NCBI RefSeq assembly: GCF_900114995.1
Contig: NZ_FOUX01000004.1
Coordinates: 248,001-312,000, forward strand
Source of the DNA: Chitinophaga sp. YR627
Lineage (GTDB): Bacteria; Bacteroidota; Bacteroidia; Chitinophagales; Chitinophagaceae
Length of the DNA stretch: 64,000 nt
Direction: 5' to 3'
The notes beneath the pieces were generated by a model that was not told the DNA's origin, ran no database searches, and saw only the letters and a program-made list of their open reading frames with translations. The position numbers were made by a program, and so were the translations under genes. Each line of letters starts with the position of its first letter. Position 1 is the stretch's first letter. Positions 45,150 through 53,651 of this stretch are shown piece after piece.

Positions 45150-45155
45150 AGGCGG

Positions 45156-45176
45156 TTACGGAAATATCTTCCGTAA
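45156..45176 (+). terminator. Terminator-like hairpin after dnaX
   Basis: Stem TTACGGAA / TTCCGTAA with a 5-nt loop, followed by a pyrimidine-rich TCTAACTTTC. Confidence 0.5.
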
Positions 45177-45205
45177 TCTAACTTTCACAATTCGCATTTC
45201 TTTTG

Positions 45206-45213
45206 TAGGTTTG
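45206..45213 (+). promoter_or_regulatory. TAnnTTTG promoter element of the PDH E2 gene
   Basis: TAGGTTTG lies 21 nt before the ATG at 45235. Confidence 0.4.
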
Positions 45214-45234
45214 GGCAAAATTTGGATAAATACT

Positions 45235-46872
45235 ATGGCAGAAGTTATCAGAATGCCCCTTTTGAGTGACACTATGACTGAAGGGGTGATCGCGGAATGG
45301 CATAAAAAGGTAGGTGATACCGTAAAAGCAGACGACGTAATTGCTGAGGTGGAAACAGATAAAGCCACCATGGAAGTAATGGGTTATGTGGAAGGTACTC
45401 TATTATATATTGGTGTCGAGAAAGGTAAGGCTGCTAAAGTAAATGAGATTATTGCTATTGTAGGGAAACCAGGTGAAGACTACAAGTCTTTACTGGGTGG
45501 AGGAAATAATAATGGCCAGGCCGCACCTGAGGCTAAGCCAGCAGCTCAGGAAGCTTCCGCTCCGGCGCCTGCCGCAAGCACCGCAGACAGCGCAGCTGTT
45601 GCTGAAGCACTGAAAAACGCTACTGTTATCCGTATGCCGCTGTTAAGCGATACCATGACAGAAGGTAAGATCGTAGCCTGGAATAAGAAAGTGGGTGACA
45701 CCGTAAAAAGCGATGACGTATTAGCGGAAGTGGAAACTGATAAAGCGACCATGGAAGTAATCGGTTATGCTGATGGTGAACTCCTTTATGTAGGCGTAAA
45801 AGAAGGTGATGCTGCCAAAGTAAACGGCATCATTGCAATAGTAGGTAAAAAAGGTACCAATGTAGACGTTATCCTGGCCGCTGAAGGCGCAGGTGGCGCT
45901 AAACCAGCCGCTCAGGCAGCACCGGCAGCTACTCCGGCTGCATCTGCAGCTCCTGCAGCTACGCCTGAAGTTTCTGAAAACAAAGACGGTCGTGTGAAAG
46001 CATCTCCGCTGGCTAAGAAACTGGCTGAAGAGAAAGGTATCGATATCAATAAAGTAACTGGTTCCGGCGACGGTGGCAGGATCGTGAAGAAAGACGTAGA
46101 TAGCTTTGTTCCATCCGCTGCTCCGGCTGCTGCTGCGAAACCAGGTGCTGCTCCTGCTGCGAAAGCTGCGGCATTTGCACCAGCAGGTCAGGAAGGTCAT
46201 ACAGACATCCAGCTGAGCCAGATGCGTAAAGTAATCGCTAAGCGTCTGAGCGAAAGCAAATTCTCCGCTCCTCACTTCTACCTGAAAGTAGATATTAACA
46301 TGGATAAGGCGATTGAAGCACGTAAAGCTATCAACGAAGTATCTCCTGTTAAGATCTCCTTCAACGATATGGTGATCAAGGCTTCTGCCCTGGCACTGCG
46401 TCAGCATCCTGATGTAAACAGCAGCTGGATGGGTGATTTCATCCGCCAGAACCACCACGTACACATCGGTTCTGCTGTGGCTATCGAAGATGGTCTGATC
46501 GTTCCCGTAATTCGTTTTGCTGATCAGAAATCGCTGAGCCAGATTGCGGCTGATGCGAAAGAGCTGTACGACAAAGCGAAAAACAAAAAACTGCAACCAC
46601 AGGATTTCTCTGGTAATACCTTTACTATCTCCAATCTGGGTATGATGGGTATCGATGAGTTCACTGCTATCATCAATCCGCCGGATTCTGCAATCCTGGC
46701 AGTAGGTGGTATCAAAGAAACCGTTGTTTCCGAGAAAGGACAGTTCAAAGCTGTAAACATCATGAAACTGACCCTGAGCTGTGACCACCGTAGCGTGGAC
46801 GGAGCAGTAGGCGCACGTTTCCTGGCTACGCTGAAGAGCTACCTGGAAAATCCGGTTACAATGCTGGTATAG
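45235..46872 (+). CDS. Pyruvate dehydrogenase E2 component, dihydrolipoyl acetyltransferase, two lipoyl domains
   Basis: A 545-residue E2 enzyme. There are two near-identical lipoyl domains (about 1-78 and 130-210) with lipoylation sites Lys43 and Lys170 in VETDKATMEV. An Ala/Pro linker, an E3-binding domain (KASPLAKKLAEEKGIDINKV, about 258-300) and the catalytic domain with DHRSVDGAVGARF follow. It acetylates CoA from pyruvate. I start at 45235, where MAEVIRMPLLSDTMTEG begins. E1 and E3 genes are not adjacent. Confidence 0.95.
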   Translation: MAEVIRMPLLSDTMTEGVIAEWHKKVGDTVKADDVIAEVETDKATMEVMGYVEGTLLYIGVEKGKAAKVNEIIAIVGKPGEDYKSLLGGGNNNGQAAPEAKPAAQEASAPAPAASTADSAAVAEALKNATVIRMPLLSDTMTEGKIVAWNKKVGDTVKSDDVLAEVETDKATMEVIGYADGELLYVGVKEGDAAKVNGIIAIVGKKGTNVDVILAAEGAGGAKPAAQAAPAATPAASAAPAATPEVSENKDGRVKASPLAKKLAEEKGIDINKVTGSGDGGRIVKKDVDSFVPSAAPAAAAKPGAAPAAKAAAFAPAGQEGHTDIQLSQMRKVIAKRLSESKFSAPHFYLKVDINMDKAIEARKAINEVSPVKISFNDMVIKASALALRQHPDVNSSWMGDFIRQNHHVHIGSAVAIEDGLIVPVIRFADQKSLSQIAADAKELYDKAKNKKLQPQDFSGNTFTISNLGMMGIDEFTAIINPPDSAILAVGGIKETVVSEKGQFKAVNIMKLTLSCDHRSVDGAVGARFLATLKSYLENPVTMLV

Positions 46873-46896
46873 TTTATATCAAGAACTAACTATAAA

Positions 46897-46933
46897 ACAG
46901 GCGTCCCGTAATACGGGGCGCCTGTTCGTTTTT
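46897..46933 (+). terminator. Terminator after the PDH E2 gene
   Basis: ACAGGCG(t)CCCGT / ACGGG(g)CGCCTGT with loop AAT, then CGTTTTT. Confidence 0.9.
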
Positions 46934-46996
46934 ATACCGTACTGATCAACTTAACATGCTGTTATTCAGTACCAGAATTTGGGAGTTGATATAGAA

Positions 46997-47425
46997 ATGT
47001 TTAAATTTAAGGAAGCCCCCACAACTAAAATATCAATGGAGATTCCTAAGAATGCGGTAAGCTGGTTCGAAATCCCTGTACACGATTTTGACAGGGCCAG
47101 GAAGTTCTACAGCTACATATTCGACTATGAAATGCCTGAGGAACAACTTGGCTTTAAAAGAAAGGCTTTTTTTCAGTTTGACAGACAACAGAACGGCGTA
47201 GGAGGAGCCATTGTACAAGGTTCTGAATACTTTCCCAGTCAGCGCGGCACACTTGTTTATCTGCATGCGGGCGATGACCTGAGCTATGTCCTTGACCGTG
47301 TAGAAGCAGCAGGTGGTAAAATAGAGCTGGATAAGCGCCCGGTATCCGACATACAGGATATGGGATATTTTGCCATCATATTTGACCCGGATGGTAACAG
47401 GGTCGCCCTATATTCCAAAAGCTAG
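46997..47425 (+). CDS. VOC-family (glyoxalase-like) protein
   Basis: A 142-residue VOC-superfamily protein with the two paired beta-alpha-beta repeats: NAVSWFEIPVHDFDRARKFYSYIFDYE near the start and FAIIFDPDGNRVALY at the end. It probably binds a metal and a small substrate, but which is unknown. ATG 47036 is an alternative start, since the family core begins there; an earlier TTG is unlikely. It is isolated by terminators and a long gap. Confidence 0.75.
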   Translation: MFKFKEAPTTKISMEIPKNAVSWFEIPVHDFDRARKFYSYIFDYEMPEEQLGFKRKAFFQFDRQQNGVGGAIVQGSEYFPSQRGTLVYLHAGDDLSYVLDRVEAAGGKIELDKRPVSDIQDMGYFAIIFDPDGNRVALYSKS

Positions 47426-48207
47426 CTATCCGTCGTATTATGGGAAAACCTGATCGTTCGTCCACTAATTCCACCACAGTTTTATTTTCAGTACACCCGA
47501 TCCTATTATCCACACCGAACTGAGATTTTCCTTTTCATTTCCCTCAAATCAGCCGCTGTTTTAGTGTAATGCTTCCTGTTATCCACCTGGTTGGGGATAG
47601 TCGGTGATTTTATGCCTGTTACTTCTCCGCAGGTATATTATCCGGGTACTGTGCCGGCCGGCAGCTTTGTGTGCCGTATACTGGCGCCTCTTGTTATACG
47701 CTTTCATACCGGCTCCTTATCACTGTTATCATTATCCGGTATTCGTTTTATCCATTTACATCAGCATCATTGTCATTGTCTGCATTTATCTGCATTCAGA
47801 CAGACGCCTGTTTCATACCAGCTCTTTATCAAGCTATGTTATGCATCATCTGATTGATTCCCTCAGTACCTCTCTCCTGCAGATAAGGTAATTTATCAAC
47901 TGACCCTCAATGTTATCCACCTATTTGAATGGCCAGCTATACTATAACTGTTTTAAGCATCCAGTTTATGTCTGCTCTTAATATCAGCGTCTTTTCGCTT
48001 GACACCTGTTGTTATCCACTTATTTGACCAACATCGTTTCTTATACATCTGTTCCTGATATGACGACTATCATTAAACGGAGAGAAGCCTTTACCAGATG
48101 GACTTTCCCGAAAACTGACCCATACTTAACATAGTCTTCTTTTCACTTTCTTTTGAAAGTTCAATAACATAATATTACATTTGAAGTAAGAAAACGGAGG
48201 ATTTTAC
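47426..48207. other. Non-coding gap with a cluster of DnaA-box-like TTATCCAC motifs (candidate origin)
   Basis: TTATCCAC occurs at 47506, 47579, 47913 and 48012, all on the plus strand; the first reads TTATCCACA, an exact DnaA box. The sequence is pyrimidine-rich on the plus strand and open frames in it have no protein character. It lies within the zone where coding strand bias flips. No dnaA gene is nearby. Origin function is a hypothesis. Confidence 0.4.
48153..48167. promoter_or_regulatory. Candidate operator of the GbsR-like regulator
   Basis: TTGAAAGTTCAATAA contains the inverted repeat TTGAA-AG-TTCAA, about 40 nt before the GbsR-like gene. A close copy lies at 48745-48759 before the next gene. 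Confidence 0.4.
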
Positions 48208-48714
48208 ATGAAATTGGCTGACGCAAAAGCACAGTTTATACAAAGCTGGGGATCACTGGGCGCTCAATGGGGCATTAACCGCACCATGGCACAGATCCAT
48301 GCCTTGCTCATGATCATGCCTGATCCGCTGAGTGCTGATGAGATCATGGCAGAACTGAACATTTCAAGAGGTAACACCAATATGAATGTACGGGAACTGA
48401 TCAACTGGGGCATCGTAGATCGTGTATTGATCCCTGGTGAACGTAAAGAGTATTTCACCGCTGAGAAAGATATCTGGAAGGTAGCGACAGAGATCGCCCG
48501 TGAAAGAAAACGCCGGGAGCTGGAACCTATCATCAAGACATTGAACCAGTTACAGGAAGTGGAAGGTGATGCAAAAGATAAACATGTAAAAGCTTTCAGA
48601 GATTCTATACAGAATCTAAACAAGTTTGCGCACCAGACTGACAAGGCAATCAATTCCTTTGTAAAGGCAGAAGAAAGCTGGTTTTACGGTACGCTGATGA
48701 AACTTTTTAAGTAA
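48208..48714 (+). CDS. GbsR/MarR-family transcriptional regulator
   Basis: A 168-residue DNA-binding protein. A winged helix spans about 25-80 (INRTMAQIHALLMIMPDPLSADEIMAELNISRGNTNMNVRELINWGIV) followed by a long helical dimerisation region, the GbsR arrangement. It probably represses itself and the epimerase gene downstream, since a shared repeat precedes both. The effector is unknown. Confidence 0.88.
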   Translation: MKLADAKAQFIQSWGSLGAQWGINRTMAQIHALLMIMPDPLSADEIMAELNISRGNTNMNVRELINWGIVDRVLIPGERKEYFTAEKDIWKVATEIARERKRRELEPIIKTLNQLQEVEGDAKDKHVKAFRDSIQNLNKFAHQTDKAINSFVKAEESWFYGTLMKLFK

Positions 48715-48744
48715 TATTTTTTTACTGACATGTTTCAGTTTTTA

Positions 48745-48759
48745 TTGAAAGTTCGAAAA
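48745..48759. promoter_or_regulatory. Second copy of the candidate operator
   Basis: TTGAAAGTTCGAAAA, matching the first ten bases of the copy at 48153, lies 20 nt before the epimerase ATG at 48779. Confidence 0.35.
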
Positions 48760-48778
48760 CAAGATCAACCTGATTACC

Positions 48779-49723
48779 ATGAAAAATAAAAAAATCGTCA
48801 TTGCAGCAGGAACAGGCTTTATTGGGACTGGCCTGATCGAATACTTTGGCAATGATAACGACATTGTGATATTGACCCGTCAACCTCAAAAGGACCATCA
48901 GCGCGTAAGCTATGTACAATGGGACGGTAAAACCCCGGGAGACTGGGTGAAGTATCTCGACAATACGGACCTGTTGATCAATCTGGCAGGAAAAAGTGTC
49001 AACTGCCGTTATACAGAAGAGAACAAAAAGGAAATATTTGATAGCAGGACCGATGCAACGGAAGTACTGGGAGCGGCTATCCGCACTTTACAGCACCCTC
49101 CTGCCCTGTGGATCAATGCAGGATCTGCGACGATCTACCGGCACGCAGAAGACAGGCCGATGGATGAATTTACCGGTGAGATAGCGGATGATTTTTCGGT
49201 GCAGGTATGTAAACGCTGGGAAGCGTCATTCAACGAAACAAAAACACCTCATACCCGGAAGGCTATACTGCGTATAGCCATCACGATCGGTCACCAGGGA
49301 GGCGTGTTGGTACCTTTTATGAATCTCATGAAATTTGGTCTTGGCGGCTACCAGGGTACTGGTCATCAGAAATTCAGCTGGGTGCATATCGATGATGTCT
49401 GCGGCATGATAGAATGGCTGTATACGCATCCGGAGCTGGACGGGACATTCAACTGTAGTGCCCCACATCCTGTCACCAACCGGGAGTTTATGCGCGCATT
49501 AAGGAAAGCGGCCGGTCATTTTTTCGGTTTGCCTGCCTTTCCCTGGATGCTGAAAATTGGGGCCAGGATCATAGGAACGGAGGCAGAATTGCTGCTAAAA
49601 AGCCGTTGGGTACTGCCTGCACGGGCATTACAGGCAGGTTTTGTATTCAGGTACCCTGAACTTCAGCCTGCCATGAAACAGATTATCGGGAAACTGCCAA
49701 GGCGGCGGTATCACCTGGTATAA
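48779..49723 (+). CDS. NAD-dependent epimerase/SulA-type (TIGR01777) protein
   Basis: A 314-residue SDR-fold protein of the TIGR01777 (YfcH) group. The Rossmann loop GTGFIGTGLIEYF is at about 12-24; the conserved core DLLINLAGKSVNCRYTEENKKEIFDSR follows near 70-95, and SWVHIDDVCGMIEW near 200. The Tyr/Lys catalytic dyad of other SDRs is not evident in canonical form. Function unknown; often found next to MarR-type regulators. Confidence 0.88.
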   Translation: MKNKKIVIAAGTGFIGTGLIEYFGNDNDIVILTRQPQKDHQRVSYVQWDGKTPGDWVKYLDNTDLLINLAGKSVNCRYTEENKKEIFDSRTDATEVLGAAIRTLQHPPALWINAGSATIYRHAEDRPMDEFTGEIADDFSVQVCKRWEASFNETKTPHTRKAILRIAITIGHQGGVLVPFMNLMKFGLGGYQGTGHQKFSWVHIDDVCGMIEWLYTHPELDGTFNCSAPHPVTNREFMRALRKAAGHFFGLPAFPWMLKIGARIIGTEAELLLKSRWVLPARALQAGFVFRYPELQPAMKQIIGKLPRRRYHLV

Positions 49724-49807
49724 AACAGGATGGTTTAATGTTTGCTCTTATATAGGAAGCACCTGCCGGTGTTTATACGCTGGTAGGTGCATTTAAATCT
49801 TAATACT

Positions 49808-50176
49808 ATGAGCGACAAGAAACTTACGGTTGTATTAGGCGCCTCTCCGAATCCGGAAAGATATAGTTACCTGGCAGTATCCAGACTGACAGCAAAGGGG
49901 CATCCAGTGGTGGCAATCGGAAAAAGGGAAGCTTTGATAGGCGCAACGCCTGTTACGAAAGAACACCCTGCAGTACCTGATGTGGATACCGTTACCTTAT
50001 ATATGAATCCTGTGCTGCAGCGGGAATACTACGATTACATCCTGCAGCTGCATCCCAAACGTATTATTTTCAATCCGGGCACCGAGAATGACGAACTGGC
50101 CACACTGGCTACCAGCAAGGGCATAGAGCCTGTTGAAGCGTGTACGCTCGTATTATTGAGCACCGGTCAATATTAA
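49808..50176 (+). CDS. CoA-binding domain protein
   Basis: A 122-residue Rossmann-type protein of the CoA_binding_2 family, with TVVLGASPNPERYSYLAV at the start and IIFNPGTENDELATLA near the end. It starts at 49808; the in-frame extension before it lies in a hairpin that probably ends the upstream gene (49759-49790). Role unknown. A terminator lies just after it. Confidence 0.82.
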   Translation: MSDKKLTVVLGASPNPERYSYLAVSRLTAKGHPVVAIGKREALIGATPVTKEHPAVPDVDTVTLYMNPVLQREYYDYILQLHPKRIIFNPGTENDELATLATSKGIEPVEACTLVLLSTGQY

Positions 50177-50196
50177 TTCAGGGTAAACTTACAGCG

Positions 50197-50231
50197 GTTG
50201 AAGGCTGTCACCGATGGCCTTCAACTCTTTC
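50197..50231 (+). terminator. Terminator after the CoA-binding gene
   Basis: GTTGAAGGC / GCCTTCAAC, perfect 9-bp stem, 11-nt loop, followed by TCTTTCC. Confidence 0.75.
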
Positions 50232-50455
50232 CTCCCGCCCTCCTCCTCCTCTCTGACAGCCGCTTTCTCCCTGTTTCCCCCATTTCCCTGCTGCTAAATC
50301 CTATTAATTCCCCCTGACTGCTACCTGAATCATGAGTTATTTTTTGTAAATTACTTATACAATAAGTTCCCCCGCCAGCAAGGATTTAATACGACAGACC
50401 AGCTATTGTATTGTTTTAACGACCACGCCTATTCACTCTAATCATATATATTATC

Positions 50456-50929
50456 ATGAAATGGAGAAGATTCAACGGCGAACCGATTCAGCTGCCCATT
50501 AAGGAAGAAGTGCGCCAGGCAATTATCCGGGAGACCGGCAAGGGCTTTCACCTAAAAGTATGCATAGGTACCGATTCACAGGTAAAAGGTCTGGAGACAG
50601 AATTTGCTACTGTGATCGTTTTTCTGCGTGAAGGGCATGGAGGTTTCATGTTTATCCACAATGAAAAAACACGCGATGCTTACTCCATCAAAGAGCGTAT
50701 GCTCATTGAAGTGGCGAAGAGCATCGAAATTGCCTACGAGCTGTGTGACATGTTTACGGATTATGATGTAGACATGGAGGTGCATGCTGACATCAACACC
50801 AATCCTCAGTTCAAGAGTAACCTGGCGCTGCGTGAAGCAATGGGTTATATACTGGGAATGGGATTTGCCTTTAAGGCTAAACCGGATGCTTTTGCGAGCA
50901 GCTGTTGTGCCGATAAGGTAGTGAATTAA
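50456..50929 (+). CDS. YkuK-family RNase H-like protein
   Basis: A 157-residue protein of the YkuK (DUF458) type, which has an RNase H-like fold. KVCIGTDSQVKG (about 37-48) carries the conserved Asp-Ser of the first strand, and VDMEVHADINTNPQFKSN the second acidic position. Function unknown. It is isolated on both sides. Confidence 0.8.
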   Translation: MKWRRFNGEPIQLPIKEEVRQAIIRETGKGFHLKVCIGTDSQVKGLETEFATVIVFLREGHGGFMFIHNEKTRDAYSIKERMLIEVAKSIEIAYELCDMFTDYDVDMEVHADINTNPQFKSNLALREAMGYILGMGFAFKAKPDAFASSCCADKVVN

Positions 50930-51067
50930 GCTATCAGGCAGTTATCTTTTATTCCACGCTTGCTGGATGCGCCCGCCGCCTCCAACAGGGAATTTTCCCC
51001 CTAATGTGCTGGTTTCTCGATTTTTTTCCCTAATTTATAGTCAATATATTATTGAATACCTGTCCAC

Positions 51068-51478
51068 ATGCGTACCTACACAACTGTCATACTACTGCTA
51101 GTATTCGTGCTTGCCAATTCCGCGTGCAAAAAAGAAACTATTTCAGAGAACTCCTCCCAGAAATTACAGGGCAGCTGGAGATTGCTTTATTCAAAAGCGG
51201 CCAGCGGAGCAACTCAGATCAAAGAAGACAGCAGCAATCTTACCATCCTCAAATTTGATGGCAACAACATGTTGCGTTATAAACGCGACAGCCTGATTTC
51301 CCGGGAAACTTTCCTGATGGCGCTGAAAAGCGATCACCAGCCCTACCTGGTAGCAGACAGCGATCCCTGGAATCCAAAGATCTTCAGCTGCACCATTACA
51401 GGCAATGACACATTATCCCTGTTATCTGTACACTCCAGTGTACATGTAGGTCAGATATATGTAAGAGTAAGGCCCTGA
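51068..51478 (+). CDS. Small lipoprotein, lipocalin-like
   Basis: A 136-residue lipoprotein: signal with hydrophobic core and lipobox LANSAC, then KKE. After it LQGSWRLLYSK is the typical opening strand of a lipocalin-like domain. No catalytic motif is seen. A short CCTGAG/CTCAGG hairpin covers the stop codon and the 16-nt gap to the convergent engB gene. Confidence 0.75.
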   Translation: MRTYTTVILLLVFVLANSACKKETISENSSQKLQGSWRLLYSKAASGATQIKEDSSNLTILKFDGNNMLRYKRDSLISRETFLMALKSDHQPYLVADSDPWNPKIFSCTITGNDTLSLLSVHSSVHVGQIYVRVRP

Positions 51479-51494
51479 GCGGAGACGACTCAGG

Positions 51495-52103
51495 TTATGC
51501 AATCGTCTTGTACTGCACATTATTTTCGTCAATAAATGACAGGATGGCGTCCCTGCCCATCTTCTTCACTGTGCTGGTTACGAAGTGAGCCGGCAGGAAT
51601 TCCCATGTTTCCCGCAACTTATTCAGAAACGCCTTGATATTACGGCTGGTTTCTGCCTGAGTGCTCTTATCCGCCTTGGTAAATACCAACGCAAAAGGGA
51701 TCTGCCATTCGCCCAACTGGTTCACAAACTCAATATCCAGCTTCTGCGGCGTATGACGGCTATCTATCAGTACAAATATATTTACCAGGTTTTCACGCTT
51801 ACGGAGGTAGTTTTCGATCATCTGCTCCCATGATCTGCGCTGAGACTGGCTCACCTTTGCAAAACCATAACCCGGCAGATCGACCAGGTACCAGGCCTGA
51901 TTGATGAGAAAATGGTTGATCAGCTGGGTTTTACCAGGTGTGCCGGATGTTTTGGCCAGCTTTTCATTGTTTGCCAGCATATTGATCAGGGAAGATTTGC
52001 CCACGTTGGAACGGCCAATAAAGGCATATTCCGGGAGGTTCGGAGTGGGACATTTCTGCCAGTCAACATTACTGATAAGATATTCTGCGCTTTTGATGAT
52101 CAT
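51495..52103 (-). CDS. engB: Ribosome biogenesis GTPase EngB/YsxC
   Basis: A 202-residue GTPase acting in 50S subunit assembly. G1 is GRSNVGKSSL (about 31-40), G3 is DLPGYGFAKVS, G4 is TKADK. It is a minus-strand gene inside a plus-strand stretch and is monocistronic. Confidence 0.96.
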   Translation of the reverse strand: MIIKSAEYLISNVDWQKCPTPNLPEYAFIGRSNVGKSSLINMLANNEKLAKTSGTPGKTQLINHFLINQAWYLVDLPGYGFAKVSQSQRRSWEQMIENYLRKRENLVNIFVLIDSRHTPQKLDIEFVNQLGEWQIPFALVFTKADKSTQAETSRNIKAFLNKLRETWEFLPAHFVTSTVKKMGRDAILSFIDENNVQYKTIA

Positions 52104-52209
52104 AATAGTTCAATCGATATTCAATGACCGTCAGATCATTGAGGTTTAGCACAAAGTTCATGAAAATTTAGTTATTGCCCGCATTTCTCTGTTTCTACCT
52201 ATTTTCTCC

Positions 52210-52217
52210 TAACTTTG
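52210..52217 (+). promoter_or_regulatory. Promoter element abutting menG
   Basis: TAACTTTG ends 6 nt before the ATG at 52224, so a leaderless or near-leaderless mRNA is expected if it is used. Confidence 0.45.
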
Positions 52218-52223
52218 CGCCCT

Positions 52224-52958
52224 ATGTCAGATAAGAAGATTGTACCATTTGCCACATCAGAACTCAGCAAGAAAGAACAGGTAGCGACCATGTTCAACGA
52301 CATCGCACACCGCTATGACTTTCTCAACCATTTTATGTCTTTAGGCATTGATATTCAATGGCGTAAAAAGGCTTTAAAACAGCTGAAAGCTTTACAGCCG
52401 AAAAAGATGCTGGATGTGGCGACAGGTACAGGGGACTTTGCCATCATGGCCAATAAAATGCTGCGTCCCGATTCTATCACCGGCATTGATATTTCTGAAG
52501 GAATGCTCTCCCACGGCCGTGAGAAGATCAATAAACTCGGTCTGAACGATAAAATTACCTTACAGCTGGGCGACAGTGAGACAATAAGTTTTCCTGATCA
52601 GGCGTTTGATGCAATAACGGTAGCATACGGTGTACGCAACTTTGAGCATCTGGAAAAGGGACTGTCGGAAATGTTGCGTGTACTTAAACCGGGCGGAAAA
52701 CTGGTGATACTGGAATTTTCTAATCCAACAGTTTTCCCTATTAAACAATTATATAATTTATATTTTCGTTATATTACACCATTGATCGGAAAATGGATCG
52801 CTAAGAGTCAGGCTGCATATACATATCTGCCAGCATCTGTGAAGGCGTTTCCACAAGGTCAGGAAATGTGTAATATTTTAACTAATACCGGTTTCCAGGC
52901 AGTAACATGCAAAAAACTCACATTCGGCATCAGCTCTATTTATTGCGCGTCCCGCTAG
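52224..52958 (+). CDS. menG: Demethylmenaquinone methyltransferase (UbiE/MenG)
   Basis: A 244-residue SAM-dependent enzyme that performs the last methylation in menaquinone synthesis. MLDVATGTGDFA (about 55-66) is motif I; the family signatures YDFLNHFMSLGIDIQWRKK near the N-terminus and NFEHLEKGLSEMLRVLKPGG follow. A start nine bases earlier (TTG) is less likely than the ATG at 52224. Its last 52 bp overlap the beginning of the porT gene in another frame. Confidence 0.96.
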   Translation: MSDKKIVPFATSELSKKEQVATMFNDIAHRYDFLNHFMSLGIDIQWRKKALKQLKALQPKKMLDVATGTGDFAIMANKMLRPDSITGIDISEGMLSHGREKINKLGLNDKITLQLGDSETISFPDQAFDAITVAYGVRNFEHLEKGLSEMLRVLKPGGKLVILEFSNPTVFPIKQLYNLYFRYITPLIGKWIAKSQAAYTYLPASVKAFPQGQEMCNILTNTGFQAVTCKKLTFGISSIYCASR

Positions 52959-53632
52959 TACTTCTGATTATCCTATGGAATATGGCCGGCGTGAAAGCGC
53001 AGACCGTCATGAACATGGAAGAACATGATGCCAAGCCCTATTACTTCGGTATCACACTGGCCGGCAATAACTCCAATTTTAAACTGCTCCAGGATGAGAT
53101 CTTCCTAAAACAGGATTCCATCATGGTTGCTGAACCTCTGAAGACCTTCGGATTCAATCTGGGTCTGCTGGGTAACCTGCGTCTGAGCGAAAACTTTGAC
53201 CTTCGCTTTAATCCGCAGTTATTATTCGCCTCCAAGAATCTCTACTATAAAGAAAATTACCCGCAACGGGAAACGACCAAAAACATTGAATCCATTCTGC
53301 TCAGCTTTCCGCTACAGGTAAAATTCAAATCTGATCGTATCGGCAACATGCGCGTGTATACGATCGGTGGCCTGAAGTATGATTATGACCTGGCCTCCAA
53401 TGCCCGCACCCGTCGTGCAGAAGACCTGGTGAAGATCAGAAAAAGCGATTTCGGGTATGAATTCGGAGCAGGATTCGAGTTTTATTTCCCCAGCTTTATC
53501 TTCTCTCCGGAGTTTAAGATCAGCAATGGTATAGGCAATGTACACGTAAAAGATGAACACCTGCGCTACTCCAATGTGATTGATAAACTACAGTCACATA
53601 TGATCGTATTCTCCATTCACCTGGAAGGTTGA
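52907..53632 (+). CDS. porT: PorT-like outer membrane protein of type IX secretion
   Basis: A 241-residue beta-barrel protein with a Sec signal (about 13-31, ending KAQ). The mature part alternates hydrophobic and aromatic residues, the pattern of beta strands (YYFGITLAGNNSNFKLL, FGFNLGLLGNLRLSENFDLRFNP). Gene order menG-porT is characteristic in Bacteroidota, and PorT is needed for type IX secretion and gliding in relatives. The start codon lies 52 bp inside menG because the signal peptide begins there; co-translation is likely. Confidence 0.85.
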   Translation: MQKTHIRHQLYLLRVPLVLLIILWNMAGVKAQTVMNMEEHDAKPYYFGITLAGNNSNFKLLQDEIFLKQDSIMVAEPLKTFGFNLGLLGNLRLSENFDLRFNPQLLFASKNLYYKENYPQRETTKNIESILLSFPLQVKFKSDRIGNMRVYTIGGLKYDYDLASNARTRRAEDLVKIRKSDFGYEFGAGFEFYFPSFIFSPEFKISNGIGNVHVKDEHLRYSNVIDKLQSHMIVFSIHLEG

Positions 53633-53639
53633 TTTCTCC

Positions 53640-53647
53640 TATCTTTG
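53640..53647 (+). promoter_or_regulatory. Promoter element abutting pyrC
   Basis: TATCTTTG ends 4 nt before the ATG of the dihydroorotase gene, inside the 19 nt between porT and pyrC. Confidence 0.45.
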
Positions 53648-53651
53648 CGGC

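Noticed and set aside
47591..47891. Overlapping short frames in the gap before the GbsR-like gene
   Set aside because: His/Leu/Ser-rich translations with no start context or homology; the pyrimidine-rich DNA explains them.
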